A DNA stretch of 64,000 bases from Pseudomonas bohemica (GTDB lineage Bacteria > Pseudomonadota > Gammaproteobacteria > Pseudomonadales > Pseudomonadaceae). The number at the start of each line of letters is the position of its first letter. Position 1 is the first letter of the stretch. Shown here in pieces: positions 33,978 to 43,685 of the stretch. A program made the position numbers and the translations under genes. The notes below the pieces were generated by a model. The model saw only the letters and a list, made by a program, of their open reading frames with translations. It searched no databases and was not told the origin of the DNA. The stretch covers positions 92,170 to 156,169 of the forward strand of contig NZ_NKHL01000120.1 in the NCBI RefSeq assembly GCF_002934685.1, in the 5' to 3' direction.

Positions 33978-35181
33978 TTACCCCCAGTGCTGCGTAAATG
34001 GCGCCTTGCCCTCATTCAACAACACCACATCATTCTGCGGCGTATGCACACGCTCGCAGACCACGTTGCGGTATCGGCTTTGCAGCGGATTCTTGCGTGC
34101 CAAGCCCGGATTGCCCGCCGCTTCAATGGCCAGTTCCACGGCGCGAATCGCATTGTTGGTCATCAGGTATGCGATCTGCGCGGCATGCGTCGCCGGGGTC
34201 AGCCCTTGAGCGGCGGAGTCCAGGAGCGTGCGGTTGTTAAACAGCAATGTATCAATGTGACCGACCACTTCCTGAGAACGCGGCATCGTCCACAGCGACG
34301 CTCCGAGGTTGGACGGCGCGCGTTCTTCCAGCCATTGCACCAGCCACTGGCGGGCCGATTGTGCGATGCCGTCGTACACCGACGACAGCAACACCTATAT
34401 CCACAGCATCCCCGAAGCATCGAGTTCCGGCTGAGGCGCGCTCCAGCGATTGACACTGACGGCGTGCTCCAACGGCAGCCAAACTTCCTCGAAAATCATT
34501 TCATGGCTGCACGTCGCGCGCATGCCCAGATGGTTCCAATCCTCGACGATGCGAATGCCAAGGCTGTCCTTGTACACCAGCCAACCGCCGACCAGCGGAT
34601 CTTCGTCATCGCTGCGGCCCCTGACGTTGAACCAGGTCAAGCCATGGCTGCCGGTGGAGTAGATTTTGCGGCCACTGATGCGCCAGCCGTCCTCGGTTCT
34701 GCGCGCGATGGTGCCCGGCAAGCCACCGCGTGCCGGTGTGCCGAGGTCAGGCTCGCCCCGTAGCGAATTGATTGACGCGCCCTGGTGTACGGCCTCCTGG
34801 GCGACTTGAGTGTGCAGATGTTCGGGCCAGCTTTTGCTGTCTTGCAGGCGTGCGTGCTGGATGTACTGCATCACCAGAATCAAGGCGGTGGACGGCTCGC
34901 CACGGGCCACGGCGCTGATGAAATTCCGCGCCTGAACCAGGTTCGCGCCGCCACCGCCCTAGGTCTTCGGCACGGTAAAACCCAACAAGCGATGCTCATG
35001 CAGCAGGCTGAAGTTGGCATGAGGGAGCTCGATGAGGGAGCTCGCCGCTTTCGTCATAACGTTCGGCGCTGTCGGTCAGCGTCGCGTTCAGCGTCTCCAG
35101 GCGAGCGAGGAACTCAGGCTGGGATTCTGGCGCGGCATGGGACGGCCGCACCGGGGCTGAACGAAGGGTGAAAAGACCCAT
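33978..35181 (-). pseudogene. SfnB/DszC-like acyl-CoA-dehydrogenase-fold monooxygenase, broken
   Basis: The pieces together form a full-length (about 400 residues) SfnB-family protein, flavin enzymes of sulfone/sulfonate use. Start ATG 35181 (MGLFTLRSAPVRPS) has an AAGGAACC site. Three lesions are visible: a 13-bp tandem duplication at 35019-35044 that shifts the frame after GELPH; a TAG at 34959-34961 inside the conserved KTYGGGGAN segment (expected Tyr); and a TAG at 34395-34397 within GMLWI-x-VLLSSVYDGIA. Removing one 13-bp copy restores ELPHANFSLLHEHRLLGF exactly. The C-terminal part PGLARKNPLQSRYRNVV is otherwise well conserved. Stepwise decay is clear. Confidence 0.88.
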
Positions 35182-35228
35182 CGGGTGGTTCCTTCTCAAT
35201 TGAAAAATGTGTCCAGGGCAGGCCCCCC

Positions 35229-35320
35229 GGTGGGGGCGGACCTGTCCGCGAAGAGGACTGTGAATCCGAAATATATTCGGCGTCTGACACATTGCATTCG
35301 CGGACGGGTCCGCTCCCACA
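35229..35320. repeat. REPIN-type inverted repeat
   Basis: GGGCGGACCTGTCCGCGAAG faces CGCGGACGGGTCCGCTCCCA. The inner sequence (AGTGAATCCGA-like, then TGACACATTGC) closely matches the element at 37820-37910, so both are copies of one REPIN family. Confidence 0.75.
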
Positions 35321-35378
35321 AGGGAATTTTCTAACATGAGACCGCCTGTCTCTCGCAACACGGTGGTAGCTTCATAGG

Positions 35379-36071
35379 TCATACGGCTAATGAAACCTGC
35401 GGCCTTGGCGTCAAGGTTTTTAGCGCCTTGACCACGCCAATAATCGGGTCCGCCTCGGTGCGCACCAGCCAGTCCGGGCTGACTTCAGCAAACGCCACCC
35501 GGCCCGCGCCATCGATCACCAGCACCGTCGGTTGCGGCAATTCCCAGGTCCCGGTGCCGGTGATTTCACCGATGCCGTTGCCGCGGCTGAGCGATGCTCG
35601 TTTCGACGCCTCGTCGTAGCTGTAGAGAATCCCCAAGCGACGACCCAGGGCGTTGTCCTTGTCAGTCGCCACCTGCAATTGCAGTTCGTGTCGTCGCTTG
35701 ATCTCGACCAGTTTCTCCGGCACTTGCGGGCTGACCGCCACTAACGGCACGCCCAACGCAGACAACTCGGGGAACAGTCGGCGCTGGTAATACGGCAGCG
35801 CGATGTTGCAGGCAGGGCAACCGGCGAAGCGGAAGAAAATCAGCACCGCCGGGCCTTTCGCGATCAAGGCGTCGCGTGTCAGTGTGGCGCCGTCGACTTC
35901 CAGCAATTCAAACGGCTCGAGGTAATCACCAGCCCTGACAAAGCGCTCGTGATCGGCGTTGTCCACCAGCGTCTGGCGCTGATCGACGTTGATTTTCAGG
36001 GCTTGCGGTGCCCAGCTCGCCACACGCTCGGCGTGCAGGTCGGCCAGCAAATGGTTCAGGGAATCGCTCAT
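35379..36071 (-). CDS. Peroxiredoxin-like (AhpC/TSA) protein
   Basis: The 230-residue protein has a thioredoxin fold of the AhpC/TSA type with a resolving-type pair in FFRFAGCPACNIALPYYQ (CPAC) after an N-terminal helical extension of about 85 residues. The later segments VPLVAVSPQVPEKLVEIKRR and PTVLVIDGAGRVAFAEVSPD fit the family. It likely reduces peroxides or disulfides and appears often with organosulfur oxygenases. Its ATG overlaps the stop of the truncated monooxygenase upstream (36068-36071), so it is in the same operon. The frame looks intact. Confidence 0.85.
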   Translation of the reverse strand: MSDSLNHLLADLHAERVASWAPQALKINVDQRQTLVDNADHERFVRAGDYLEPFELLEVDGATLTRDALIAKGPAVLIFFRFAGCPACNIALPYYQRRLFPELSALGVPLVAVSPQVPEKLVEIKRRHELQLQVATDKDNALGRRLGILYSYDEASKRASLSRGNGIGEITGTGTWELPQPTVLVIDGAGRVAFAEVSPDWLVRTEADPIIGVVKALKTLTPRPQVSLAV

Positions 36072-36448
36072 GCCAAGGCCTCCCGTACGGTGGGTTTTGC
36101 GCTGGTCGCAGCCTGCGATTCAACAGGCGATGAAGAGGCGCGTTCAGCGCTGTAACGATTGGCTGGCACAGCCAGACCGATGTTTTCGGTTGTGGCCGCC
36201 AGTGCTGAAAGAATGGTCAGCGGCTCGAAGCGATTTAGGTAATGCGGGCTGGATTTCCCATGAATGTGCAGGCTGTCGGCGATGAATACGAAGCCGAATT
36301 TCGCCGCTTCCGCCAGCTTCGCTTGGCCCTTGTACCAGCCAGAATTGACGCTGGCATCAGCCTGCGCGTTCGGGTGCCGCCACTCGCCCCAGCCGTGACC
36401 GACGCCGTGGACCATGGCGGCGAGTTTCAATTGACGTGTGTTGCTCAT
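36068..36448 (-). pseudogene. Flavin monooxygenase reduced to its two ends by an internal deletion
   Basis: The 126-residue product starts exactly like an NtaA/SnaA/DszA-type monooxygenase (QLKLAAMVHGVGHGWGEWRH ... HYLNRFEPLTILSALAATTE) and then, after NIGLAVPANRY, continues as the C-terminal tail of the same family (compare HLGLPVPVNRH in the intact gene at 32347). About 310 central residues, with all flavin contacts beyond the first strands, are missing in frame. The joint lies at a similar IGL/LGL motif. The start ATG 36448 has an AGGAGCATGATC site and the stop overlaps the peroxiredoxin start. The enzyme must be inactive. Confidence 0.85.
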
Positions 36449-36505
36449 GATCATGCTCCTGAACGGTCAGTCGCCTGGCGCCCGAGCTGTTATCGGGCTG
36501 TTTGT

Positions 36506-37501
36506 TTATCGAGCTACCTGTTGAGCGGCTGCGGCGGCTGCCGTACGGACTGCGTTGAAGCTGGCGTCGAAGCCTTGAGACACATCGACGTGGCGCGTGA
36601 GGATGCCTTCCTGCTGATAGATGTCTGCGGTCTGTTGCAGGCCCTTGATCACGCTGTCATTGATGTTGACGCGGTCCATTTTGGTGTCGCGGGCAATGGC
36701 CAGATGCACCTCAAGCGGCAGGCCGGTGACCTTGGCTTGCGCGGCGGCGTATTCATCCGGGTGGGTGTTGGTCCACTGGTAGGCGCGGTCGATCCGGGCC
36801 ACAAAATCGTCCAGTTGCGCGCGTTTCTCCGCGATGGCTTTGCTGGTGGCGGCGAGATAGAGATGGTTGGTCAGCAGCTTTTCACCCGTGGCAACAGGAC
36901 GTGCGTCGTGCTGTGTGGCGATGGTGGTATAGGGCGCCCAAGTGGCCCAGGCGTCCGCGTCACCGTTGTTCAGCAAGATGCGCGACTCACTCGGCAGCAG
37001 GTAAACCCACTGCACGTCGGTGGTTTTCAGACCAGCTTCACGCAGCGCGCGGATGGCCAGATAATGGCCGATGGAACCGCGCCCGGTGACGATGCGCTTG
37101 CCCTTGAGGTCGGCCACGGTCTTGACCGGGGAGTTGTTGTTAACCAGCAGGGCTGTGGTGTAGCGCCCAGCGGCGTGAGTGATGCTCACCACCTTCAGCG
37201 GCGTGCCGGCGCCCAAGGCAAACACGTACGGCGCATCGCCCAAGCCGCCGATGTCCACAGCGCCGGCGTTCAGCGCTTCTCCCAAGGGAGAGGCGGCGGG
37301 GAATTCGGAAAACTGGATCTCGTAGGGGACGTTTTTGAGCTCGCCCGACACTTCCAGCAGCACCTTGATCGATGATTTCTGATTGGCAACCAGCAGTGGT
37401 TGCAGCGCCGCAGCGTGGGCGAACTGACCGAGAGAAAGACTCAGCAGGGTGCCAAGCAGCACATGTTTAAGCGTCGATCTGGCGTTGAGGCGAACAGCCA
37501 T
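36506..37501 (-). CDS. Aliphatic sulfonate-type ABC transporter substrate-binding protein
   Basis: The 331-residue SsuA/TauA-like binding protein has a signal peptide (about 1-31, ...SLGQFAHAAAL) and the family's VDIGGLGDAPYVFALGAGTP and ADLKGKRIVTGRGSIGHYLA segments. The frame is intact. It heads a minus-strand operon whose next genes are a truncated monooxygenase, the peroxiredoxin-like protein and the broken SfnB-like gene. The transporter's permease and ATPase may be those at 44405-46128 on the other strand. Confidence 0.87.
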   Translation of the reverse strand: MAVRLNARSTLKHVLLGTLLSLSLGQFAHAAALQPLLVANQKSSIKVLLEVSGELKNVPYEIQFSEFPAASPLGEALNAGAVDIGGLGDAPYVFALGAGTPLKVVSITHAAGRYTTALLVNNNSPVKTVADLKGKRIVTGRGSIGHYLAIRALREAGLKTTDVQWVYLLPSESRILLNNGDADAWATWAPYTTIATQHDARPVATGEKLLTNHLYLAATSKAIAEKRAQLDDFVARIDRAYQWTNTHPDEYAAAQAKVTGLPLEVHLAIARDTKMDRVNINDSVIKGLQQTADIYQQEGILTRHVDVSQGFDASFNAVRTAAAAAAQQVAR

Positions 37502-37696
37502 GTGGCGTATCTCCAGGCAATTGGGATGAGCGTTGGCAGCCTCCGCCTGAAAAGGGGTCGGTGACGGTTTGACCTTATGCCTATAAGAAATTCTTGGGAA
37601 GTATCGTTTGGTTATATGCTAATTATGTATTTTGGTGATTTTTTGGCGTGGTTAATATAAATAGTTGGTATTAAATTTTCCCGGCTCATGCACGAA

Positions 37697-37777
37697 CCTG
37701 TAGGCGCCAACTGGTTGGCGAGAGGCCATCGCGTCGTGCTCGTTGAATCGCTTCGCGAACAAGTTGGCTCCTACAGG
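37697..37777. repeat. REPIN-type inverted repeat
   Basis: CCTGTAGGCGCCAACTGGTT and AACAAGTTGGCTCCTACAGG face each other over about 80 bp. Confidence 0.65.
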
Positions 37778-37819
37778 TTGTGCATAAGGCGAGGATCTGC
37801 CGGGATATATCAATTCCAT

Positions 37820-37910
37820 GTGGGAGCGGACCTTTCCGCGAAGAGGCCAGTGAATCCGACAAATCTCCGGGGCCTGACGCATTGCTTTCGCGGACGAGTC
37901 CGCTCCCACG
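37820..37910. repeat. REPIN-type inverted repeat
   Basis: TGGGAGCGGACCTTTCCGCG faces CGCGGACGAGTCCGCTCCCA. It is a close relative of the element at 35229-35320, including the central part. Confidence 0.75.
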
Positions 37911-37925
37911 GCTACGCATCTGCTT

Positions 37926-40397
37926 TTAGAAGTTGTACGCCAGCCGCGTGTAGTAGTACGCGCCGCCAAACCCGAACGGAGAGAACTGTCCGTATTCGTA
38001 GGCGCCGGCCCAATCCTTGATACCTTTCTTGTCCGGGTACACATCGAACAGGTTGTTGGCCCCCAATGCCACGGTCAGCTGTTTGGTCAGGCTGTAGGCC
38101 ACATCCAGATCGGTGATCCACTTGGCCGAGAACTTGCGGTCGTTGACCGGGTCGTTGTCGCCCTCGATGTAACTGCCAAAACGGGTCACCGCGAGATTGA
38201 CGTCGTAGTCGTCGACCTTCCAGTTTGACGCCAGGATCAGTTTGGACTGCGGCGTGGCCACCGTCAGATCCTTCTGCAAGCGCCGGTCAAACAGCTGATA
38301 TTGCGACCCCAGACTCGCCAGTTGCTGCGGGTTGTCCTGCAGTTTTTCGATCTTGGTCTGGTTCCAGTTGTACGCCGCGCTCCAGCGCACGTTGCCGTAT
38401 CGCCCCAAGTCCTGGCGGAACTCGTTTACGACGTCGACACCTCGGGTACGCGTGTCCACCGCATTGGTGTAGTACTGCGCATACAGCGACGGCGACAGGC
38501 CGTTGGCGGCGAGGATTTGCGACACTGCAGACCCGCCCAGCAGGCTGGTGGACACGATGCGGTCACGAATTGCGATCTGATAGAAGTCGGTGGTCAGGCG
38601 ATAGTTGTTCACTGGCTCGTAGGTGAAGCCAAAGCTGTAGTTGAGCGACTTCTCGGGCTTGAGCTTTTCCGCGCCCAGTGCCTTGGCCTCTGGCGTGTCC
38701 ACCGGCAGTACCTTGACCGGCACCGACAGGCGCTAGCCATCGACGATCCCGCCGGAGGTAAACGTCGATGACGAGTAAATCGTCTGCGCCAGTGACGGCG
38801 CGCGAAAGCCATTGTTGACCGTGCCGCGCAGCGCGAACCCCGGCAGGATTTCATAGCGCGTCGAAAACTTTCCGCTCCAGGTGCTGCCGATGTCCTGGGT
38901 GTAATGCTCGTAGCGCCCGGCGACCCCGACGAACCATTTGTCCGTGACATCTAGCCCGAGGTCGAAGTAACTGGCGACGTTGTTGCGGCTGATGCTACCC
39001 GCATCGGCCTTGCTGGTGCCGTTATAAGACGCCAGTCCCGGTAGCGGCGTGGTGCCGGCAAAGGGTCCGCTGGGCAGCACGTAACTGCCCGACGTGTAGC
39101 TTGCGTAATCCCCCGCTTCGATTTCATAACGCTCGAAACGGTGCTCGAAGCCGAACGAGGTTTGCAGCGGATTTTTCAGGCCGATGTCGAAGCTGCGGTT
39201 GAAATCCAAGTTGTTGGTCCACTGATCGAAAATCTGTGAGGCCAGGTTGAACGATGTCGGGCTGGTAGGGCCCAGCGATGGGTTGATCGTGTTGTTGGCG
39301 TTGAGGGTTGAATCGTCTTCGCCCCAGGTCGAACTGACGTCGTAATTCCAGCCGCCGACTTCGCCTTTGAGGCCGCCCGCGAGTTGAAAGTCGATGGTGC
39401 GATTGCGCCGTTGGGCGTGGATGCCGTCGGGGTAGGGCGTGTCGGGGTCGCCTGCCAGTGAATTGATTTCATTGGGCCGATAGTTGCCAGTAACTTTGGT
39501 GGTTTCCATGTAGCTGACTGTCGAGAACGAATACAGCTTGAGGTCGTCCTGCAATGGGATTTCTAGGTTGTAGCTACCGTTGGTGACCTTCTCCCGTCCC
39601 AGCCCGTAGCTCGGGTTCCAGCCATGGCGGCTGACGGTTTGATCGCGGCTGTCGGGGTTGCCCGGCGTGCCGTACAACTGGCCGGTGGCGCTGCCGCTGC
39701 GGCTGTAGGGTTCCTGCTCTTTGGTGTCTAGCGCCAGATTGAGGAAACCATCGCCGGCCAGCGGCATGCCGTAGTTGAAGGTCTGGTGCGTAGTGTCGCC
39801 GTCGCCGCTGCCGTACTTGCCGAAACTGGTCTCGGCGCTGCCGCCGTTGTCGTTTTCCTTGAGGATGATGTTGATCACCCCGGCAATGGCGTCCGAGCCG
39901 TATTGCGCCGAAGCGCCGTCGCGCAGCACTTCGATGTGGTCGACGGCAGACACCGGGATCAAATCCAGGTTGACCGGCACGGCAGCAGTGCCGATCCGCG
40001 CCAAGTTGTTGATCAATGCGGTGTTGTGCCGACGTTTGCCATTGACCAGTACCAGCACCTGATCGCCGGACAGGCCGCGCATGGTCACGCCACGCACTGA
40101 CCACGACGTGCCGCCGCCATTGATCGCCGGCAGGTTGAACGACGGCAGGAGGCGCGAGAGTACTTCTTTCAATCCGACCTTGCCGGTGGCCTGCAACTGT
40201 TCGGCGCTGATCACATCGATCGGCGACGGGCTGTCGGCCACAGTGCGCGGTTGGCTGCCGCGGTTGCCGGTGACCACCACGGTGTTGAGGGTCTGGTCGT
40301 CGCTGTCGGCGGCGTAGGTGTAAGCGCTGGCGCTCAGCAGGCTGAACGCGGCGTAGGCCATGTAGGTGTTTTTCGAGCGGATGTTTATCGCAGGCAT
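37926..40397 (-). pseudogene. TonB-dependent outer membrane receptor with an amber codon
   Basis: The reading frame is continuous for 823 codons except for TAG at 38733-38735 (codon 555) in GGIVDG-x-RLSVPVKVLP, where Tyr is expected. Signal peptide (about 1-29), plug domain (PSPIDVISAEQLQATGKVGL ... HIEVLRDGASAQYGSDAIAG) and beta barrel ending in LAYNF are all present. One TAC/TAT to TAG change accounts for the break. The start ATG 40397 has an AAGGACG site. In this sulfur context it may have carried sulfonates or sulfate esters. Without suppression the barrel is truncated by a third. Confidence 0.87.
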
Positions 40398-40444
40398 GAA
40401 TCGACGTCCTTGAAAAGTATTGTGCGCGTGCCAGCGTTCCCTCT

Positions 40445-40521
40445 GTAGGAGCGAACTAGTTCGCGAAGCGTCTGGCATGACACCCCACAAAAATGTCTCG
40501 TCAACAAGTTGTCTCCTACAG
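40445..40521. repeat. REPIN-type inverted repeat
   Basis: TGTAGGAGCGAACTAGTTCG near 40445 faces AACAAGTTGTCTCCTACAG near 40503; the arms resemble those at 37697-37777. Confidence 0.6.
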
Positions 40522-40622
40522 ACGACGTGGTCGTTTCTGCAAGCGCGCACGTGCCCGCAACGACGCCGTGTCAGGCGTCGTCGTGTTCAGGGCTGAAAAA
40601 TGAAGTGGGTGAATCACTGCGC

Positions 40623-41522
40623 TCAGACGTCGGCGCTTGCCGCTTTCCTGACCCGATGCGGAATGTCGTCGTAGGCGATCAGCACGCGTTCCATGCGCCG
40701 TGGATAGTCGCCGTAGTTGTAAACCGGATAGTGCAGGGTCGAGCGGTTGTCCCAGAAGGCGATGGAGTTCTTGCGCCACTTGAAACGCACCTGATGCTCG
40801 GGCTTGCTGAATTCTTCCAGCAGCCGAGTGACCAGTGCCTTGCTGCGCGCGGGTTCCCAGCCGATCACCGACGGGTTTTGCGAGAAGTTGATGAACAGGC
40901 TTTCTTCGCCGGTTTCAGGGTGGGTGCGCACTAGCGGGTGAGCGAGGATCGGATAATCGACGCCCACCAGATCCAGCGATTTCTTGAAGTCATGCACCAC
41001 GTACAGCGTGTCGATCTCCTCGCGCAGGTCCTCAGGCAGCGCGCGATACACCGCGCCAGCGTCGGCCCACAGGGTGTCGCCACCAACCTGCGGCAAATCC
41101 ACCGCGCGTAGCACGGCGCCCAGTGTCGGCTTGAGCATCCAGCTGGTGTCGGTGTGCCAACGGCCGCTGGTGCGCGGGCCATACAGCTTGCGATCGTCTT
41201 GAGCCTGAATCAGATGCGCCTGGGGTTTGTCCGGATCGTTCTGTGGCGTGGTCGGGTGCACGTACAGCTCGCCGAACGCTTGGGCGAAGGCGATTTGCTG
41301 TGCGGTATTGATGTCCTGGTCACGAAAGAAAATCACCTTGTGCTTGAGCAGCAACTGGCGAATTTCGTCACGGACAGCAGGCGTCAGCGGCTGGTTCAGA
41401 TCGAGGCCGGAAATTTCTGCACCGATGGTGGGCTCCAGCTGCGTGACCTGCAGGGCCGTTTGCGTGTGTGGCTGCGAGTTTGACTGGGCATGGCTTTTTG
41501 CGATTTCAAGAACGACAGACAT
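40623..41522 (-). CDS. TauD/TfdA family alpha-ketoglutarate-dependent dioxygenase
   Basis: The 299-residue enzyme is an Fe(II)/2-oxoglutarate dioxygenase of the taurine/alkylsulfatase type, which releases sulfite or sulfate from organic sulfur compounds. The iron ligands are visible as WHTDTSWM (His-x-Asp) and the distal His in STLHYPVYNYGD, with the 2-oxoglutarate-binding Arg in RRMERVLI. Frame and length are normal. It lies downstream of the CDO-like and rhodanese genes on the same strand. Confidence 0.9.
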   Translation of the reverse strand: MSVVLEIAKSHAQSNSQPHTQTALQVTQLEPTIGAEISGLDLNQPLTPAVRDEIRQLLLKHKVIFFRDQDINTAQQIAFAQAFGELYVHPTTPQNDPDKPQAHLIQAQDDRKLYGPRTSGRWHTDTSWMLKPTLGAVLRAVDLPQVGGDTLWADAGAVYRALPEDLREEIDTLYVVHDFKKSLDLVGVDYPILAHPLVRTHPETGEESLFINFSQNPSVIGWEPARSKALVTRLLEEFSKPEHQVRFKWRKNSIAFWDNRSTLHYPVYNYGDYPRRMERVLIAYDDIPHRVRKAASADV

Positions 41523-41634
41523 GGTGATACTACCTCTCTTGGTTGTTGATCATTAACCTCCGCCTGGAGAGGGGTCGGGTAGGGAAGTGTGGAACGTTGG
41601 AAAGGCGCGGCCATGGCGGCCGCGCCTTGAAGCA

Positions 41635-42132
41635 TCAGATCACGAAAAAGCCGAGTGTGCCGTCGCGGCCAAGCTGTTCCACCAGGCCGAACTTGCAGTC
41701 CAGATACGCCTGCATCGCTTCGCGCGGTGCATCGGTGCCTTCATACGGGCGGCGGTAGCGGTCGATGCGAAGCGAGGCGAGCTGGCTTTCACCGGTTTCA
41801 GACTCGTAACCGGCGTCGCGCCAGCCCTGCAGACTACCTTGCAGCAATCCCACACCGCTGTAGCTCAGATCCTGCAAGCGTTGTTGCGCGATCTGCGCCA
41901 GCCCTTCGCCGCTGTCGTACAGGGTAATGGCCGTGTCGTGACACTGAACGCGCGACAGCACTTGCAGCTCCAGCTTCGACAGCGGGATGTTGACCGCAAA
42001 CAGGGGGTGAGTTTCGGGGAACGGCGCCTCTTCGCGCACATCGAGCAACGCAACTTCTTCTTTGGCGAGCAACGCCCTGCGGATGTCAGCGAAGGATCGC
42101 ATCGCGGTATCGTTATGACGAGCTTGAGTCAT
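41635..42132 (-). pseudogene. Multidomain rhodanese reduced by an internal deletion
   Basis: The 165-residue product begins with one rhodanese-like repeat (SFADIRRALLAKEEVALLDV ... ITLYDSGEGLAQIAQQRL) and ends with DRYRRPYEGTDAPREAMQAY and RDGTLGFFVI. From memory of the family, related Pseudomonas proteins are four-repeat sulfurtransferases of about 530 residues whose first repeat and C-terminal tail match these two parts. I infer an in-frame loss of about 360 residues near GYESETGE. The surviving repeat lacks the catalytic Cys (YDSGEG loop), so it cannot be an active sulfurtransferase. Stop and start overlap the CDO-like gene. Confidence 0.7.
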
Positions 42133-42733
42133 TGGGCTTGGTCCCCTTTGGATAGGTCCCAGATATTCGGGAGATAGGCGTTGGCGTAGCCGGAAATAAA
42201 CAGTTTCTCAGTACCGTTAGGTTGATACACCGCGCGGCGGACTGCCCCGATATTCGCGCCAAACACGCTGATGCTGATCAACACTTGGTCGAAGGCGTTG
42301 CTCACTTGATGGATGTCGTTGCTGCGCGGCGACAGGGCTTCAACCTGGCCAGGCTCAAGACGAATCGCCGAGCCTTCTTTTTCCAGACGCCCGTCGGCGC
42401 TACGGGCATAGCCCTGTGAATATTCGGCGCCGCGCAGCATGCCGATCAGGCCCCAGACCCGGTGGTCGTGAATCGGTGTGCTCTGACCTGCCCCAAGACG
42501 AAACTCACGATGGAGAAAAGCGGACGCGAGTCCGCGTGCAGCAGAAACTGTTGATAACGGGTCGGGTCGGCAATGACGAACTCATCGGGCAGCCAGTCGT
42601 CGAAGCCGACCAGTTGCCCCAGTAGCTTGCCACCGCGGTGCAGCAGGTCGCCATTGCGAGGGTTGCTGTCGATCAATTCAGCGAGCGCGCCGATGAATTC
42701 ACGCAGGCGCTCAGGGTGTCGGGTTTGCGTCAT
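42129..42733 (-). pseudogene. Cysteine dioxygenase-type thiol dioxygenase, frameshifted
   Basis: The two halves of a cupin-fold thiol dioxygenase lie in adjoining frames. The N-terminal half (RLREFIGALAELID ... FSIVSFVLG) breaks at a run of four G (CCCC at 42491-42494 on the plus strand). The next frame then reads AGQSTPIHDHRVWGLIGMLR, with the His-x-His iron ligands, through to the end WDLSKGDQAQ. Adding a single G restores FVLGAGQSTPIHDH. A homopolymer deletion may be a true mutation or a sequencing error. The enzyme would oxidise cysteine or a related thiol to a sulfinate. Confidence 0.82.
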
Positions 42734-42904
42734 GTCGGTTCCAGCGCTTGATTGAGGCATGGATTAATATAAGCATAATGTTTCGAGATAATATGCTATT
42801 TTTTAATGATTAGGTTATAACCAAAATGTCTTTAATTTCTTTTTACGATCGTGGCGCCGCTCCAACTCCTTGGCGATGCTGTTCTGGAGCGTGTCAGGTC
42901 AAAC

Positions 42905-43052
42905 GCCTCGCGAACAAGTTCGTTCCTACAGGGATCGGGTTTGGCTTGGGATTGATTAGACCTGTTGGAGCGGTGCTTGCCCGCGAAGCTCACGACGCGG
43001 GGATGTCAGGTAACGCTGAGGTGCCAGCTTCCTGAGAAAGCTCGTCCTACAG
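42905..43052. repeat. REP half-site and REPIN before the LysR-type gene
   Basis: A single REP-like arm (CGCGAACAAGTTCGTTCCTA) is followed by a facing pair, TTGGAGCGGTGCTTGCCCGC near 42965 and an end with CTCGTCCTACAG near 43041. The pair is degenerate. Confidence 0.5.
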
Positions 43053-43121
43053 AAAATCTGTGGGCTATCCAGATTTCCGATTCGGAATGATGCTTTTTGC
43101 CTATCTTGTCCCCCATCTTCT

Positions 43122-43685
43122 ATGTACGGTCCGAATGAAATTGATGATGTCGATGCCTTCGTGGCAGTTGTTCGTTGTCAGTCGATCGGCCATGCCGCTG
43201 AATCGCTGGATCTGACGCAGCCGGCGATCACGCGCCGGGTGCAGAACTTTGAGCAGGCGCTGGGCGTCGAGTTGTTCGACCTCAACACCAAGCCGCTCAA
43301 ACCTACGCCCATGGGCATTCAGGTGTATCAGAAGTGCCTGGCGATTCTGCAGGGGATGGGCTCATTGCGTGAACTGGTTGCCACCGACACGCCGCCCAGC
43401 GGTTTGCTGCGCTTGGGCGTACCGCAAACCATTGGCGACGTGGTGTTACTCGACGCGCTCAAGCACCTGCGCGGGCAATTCCCCGTCTGCGGGAGCAGGT
43501 CGTGACCGGTTGGGGCAGTCACCTGATCGGCAAGATCGAGAACGGCGAACTGGACGCCGCAGCGGCGTTGTTTCCCGCTGGCAAGATTTTTCCGGAAAAC
43601 ATCGTCGGTGTATCCATCGGCAAGATGGAACCGGTAGTGGACATCGACGGCACCCTCATCGATGACCCGCCGGGCTTGGGACCAA
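43122..43685 (+). pseudogene. LysR family regulator, frameshifted and fused to an aldolase fragment
   Basis: ATG 43122 opens a LysR regulator: HTH MYGPNEIDDVDAFVAVVR and LDLTQPAITRRVQNFEQALG, then the start of the effector domain. The frame breaks at about 43479 (CCCC; one extra C restores QFPRLREQVVTGWGSHL) and continues in the next frame as KIENGELDAAAALFPAGKIF to GKMEPVV. Here the LysR protein stops abruptly and a piece of a class II aldolase (DIDGTLIDDPPGLG) follows. Half of the effector domain and the C terminus are lost. It probably once controlled the divergent sulfur genes. Confidence 0.8.

Noticed and set aside
34395..38735. Pyrrolysine or general amber recoding to explain repeated TAG codons
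   Set aside because: The same genes and their neighbours also carry frameshifts, a duplication and deletions, so decay is the simpler explanation; no pyl genes are seen.
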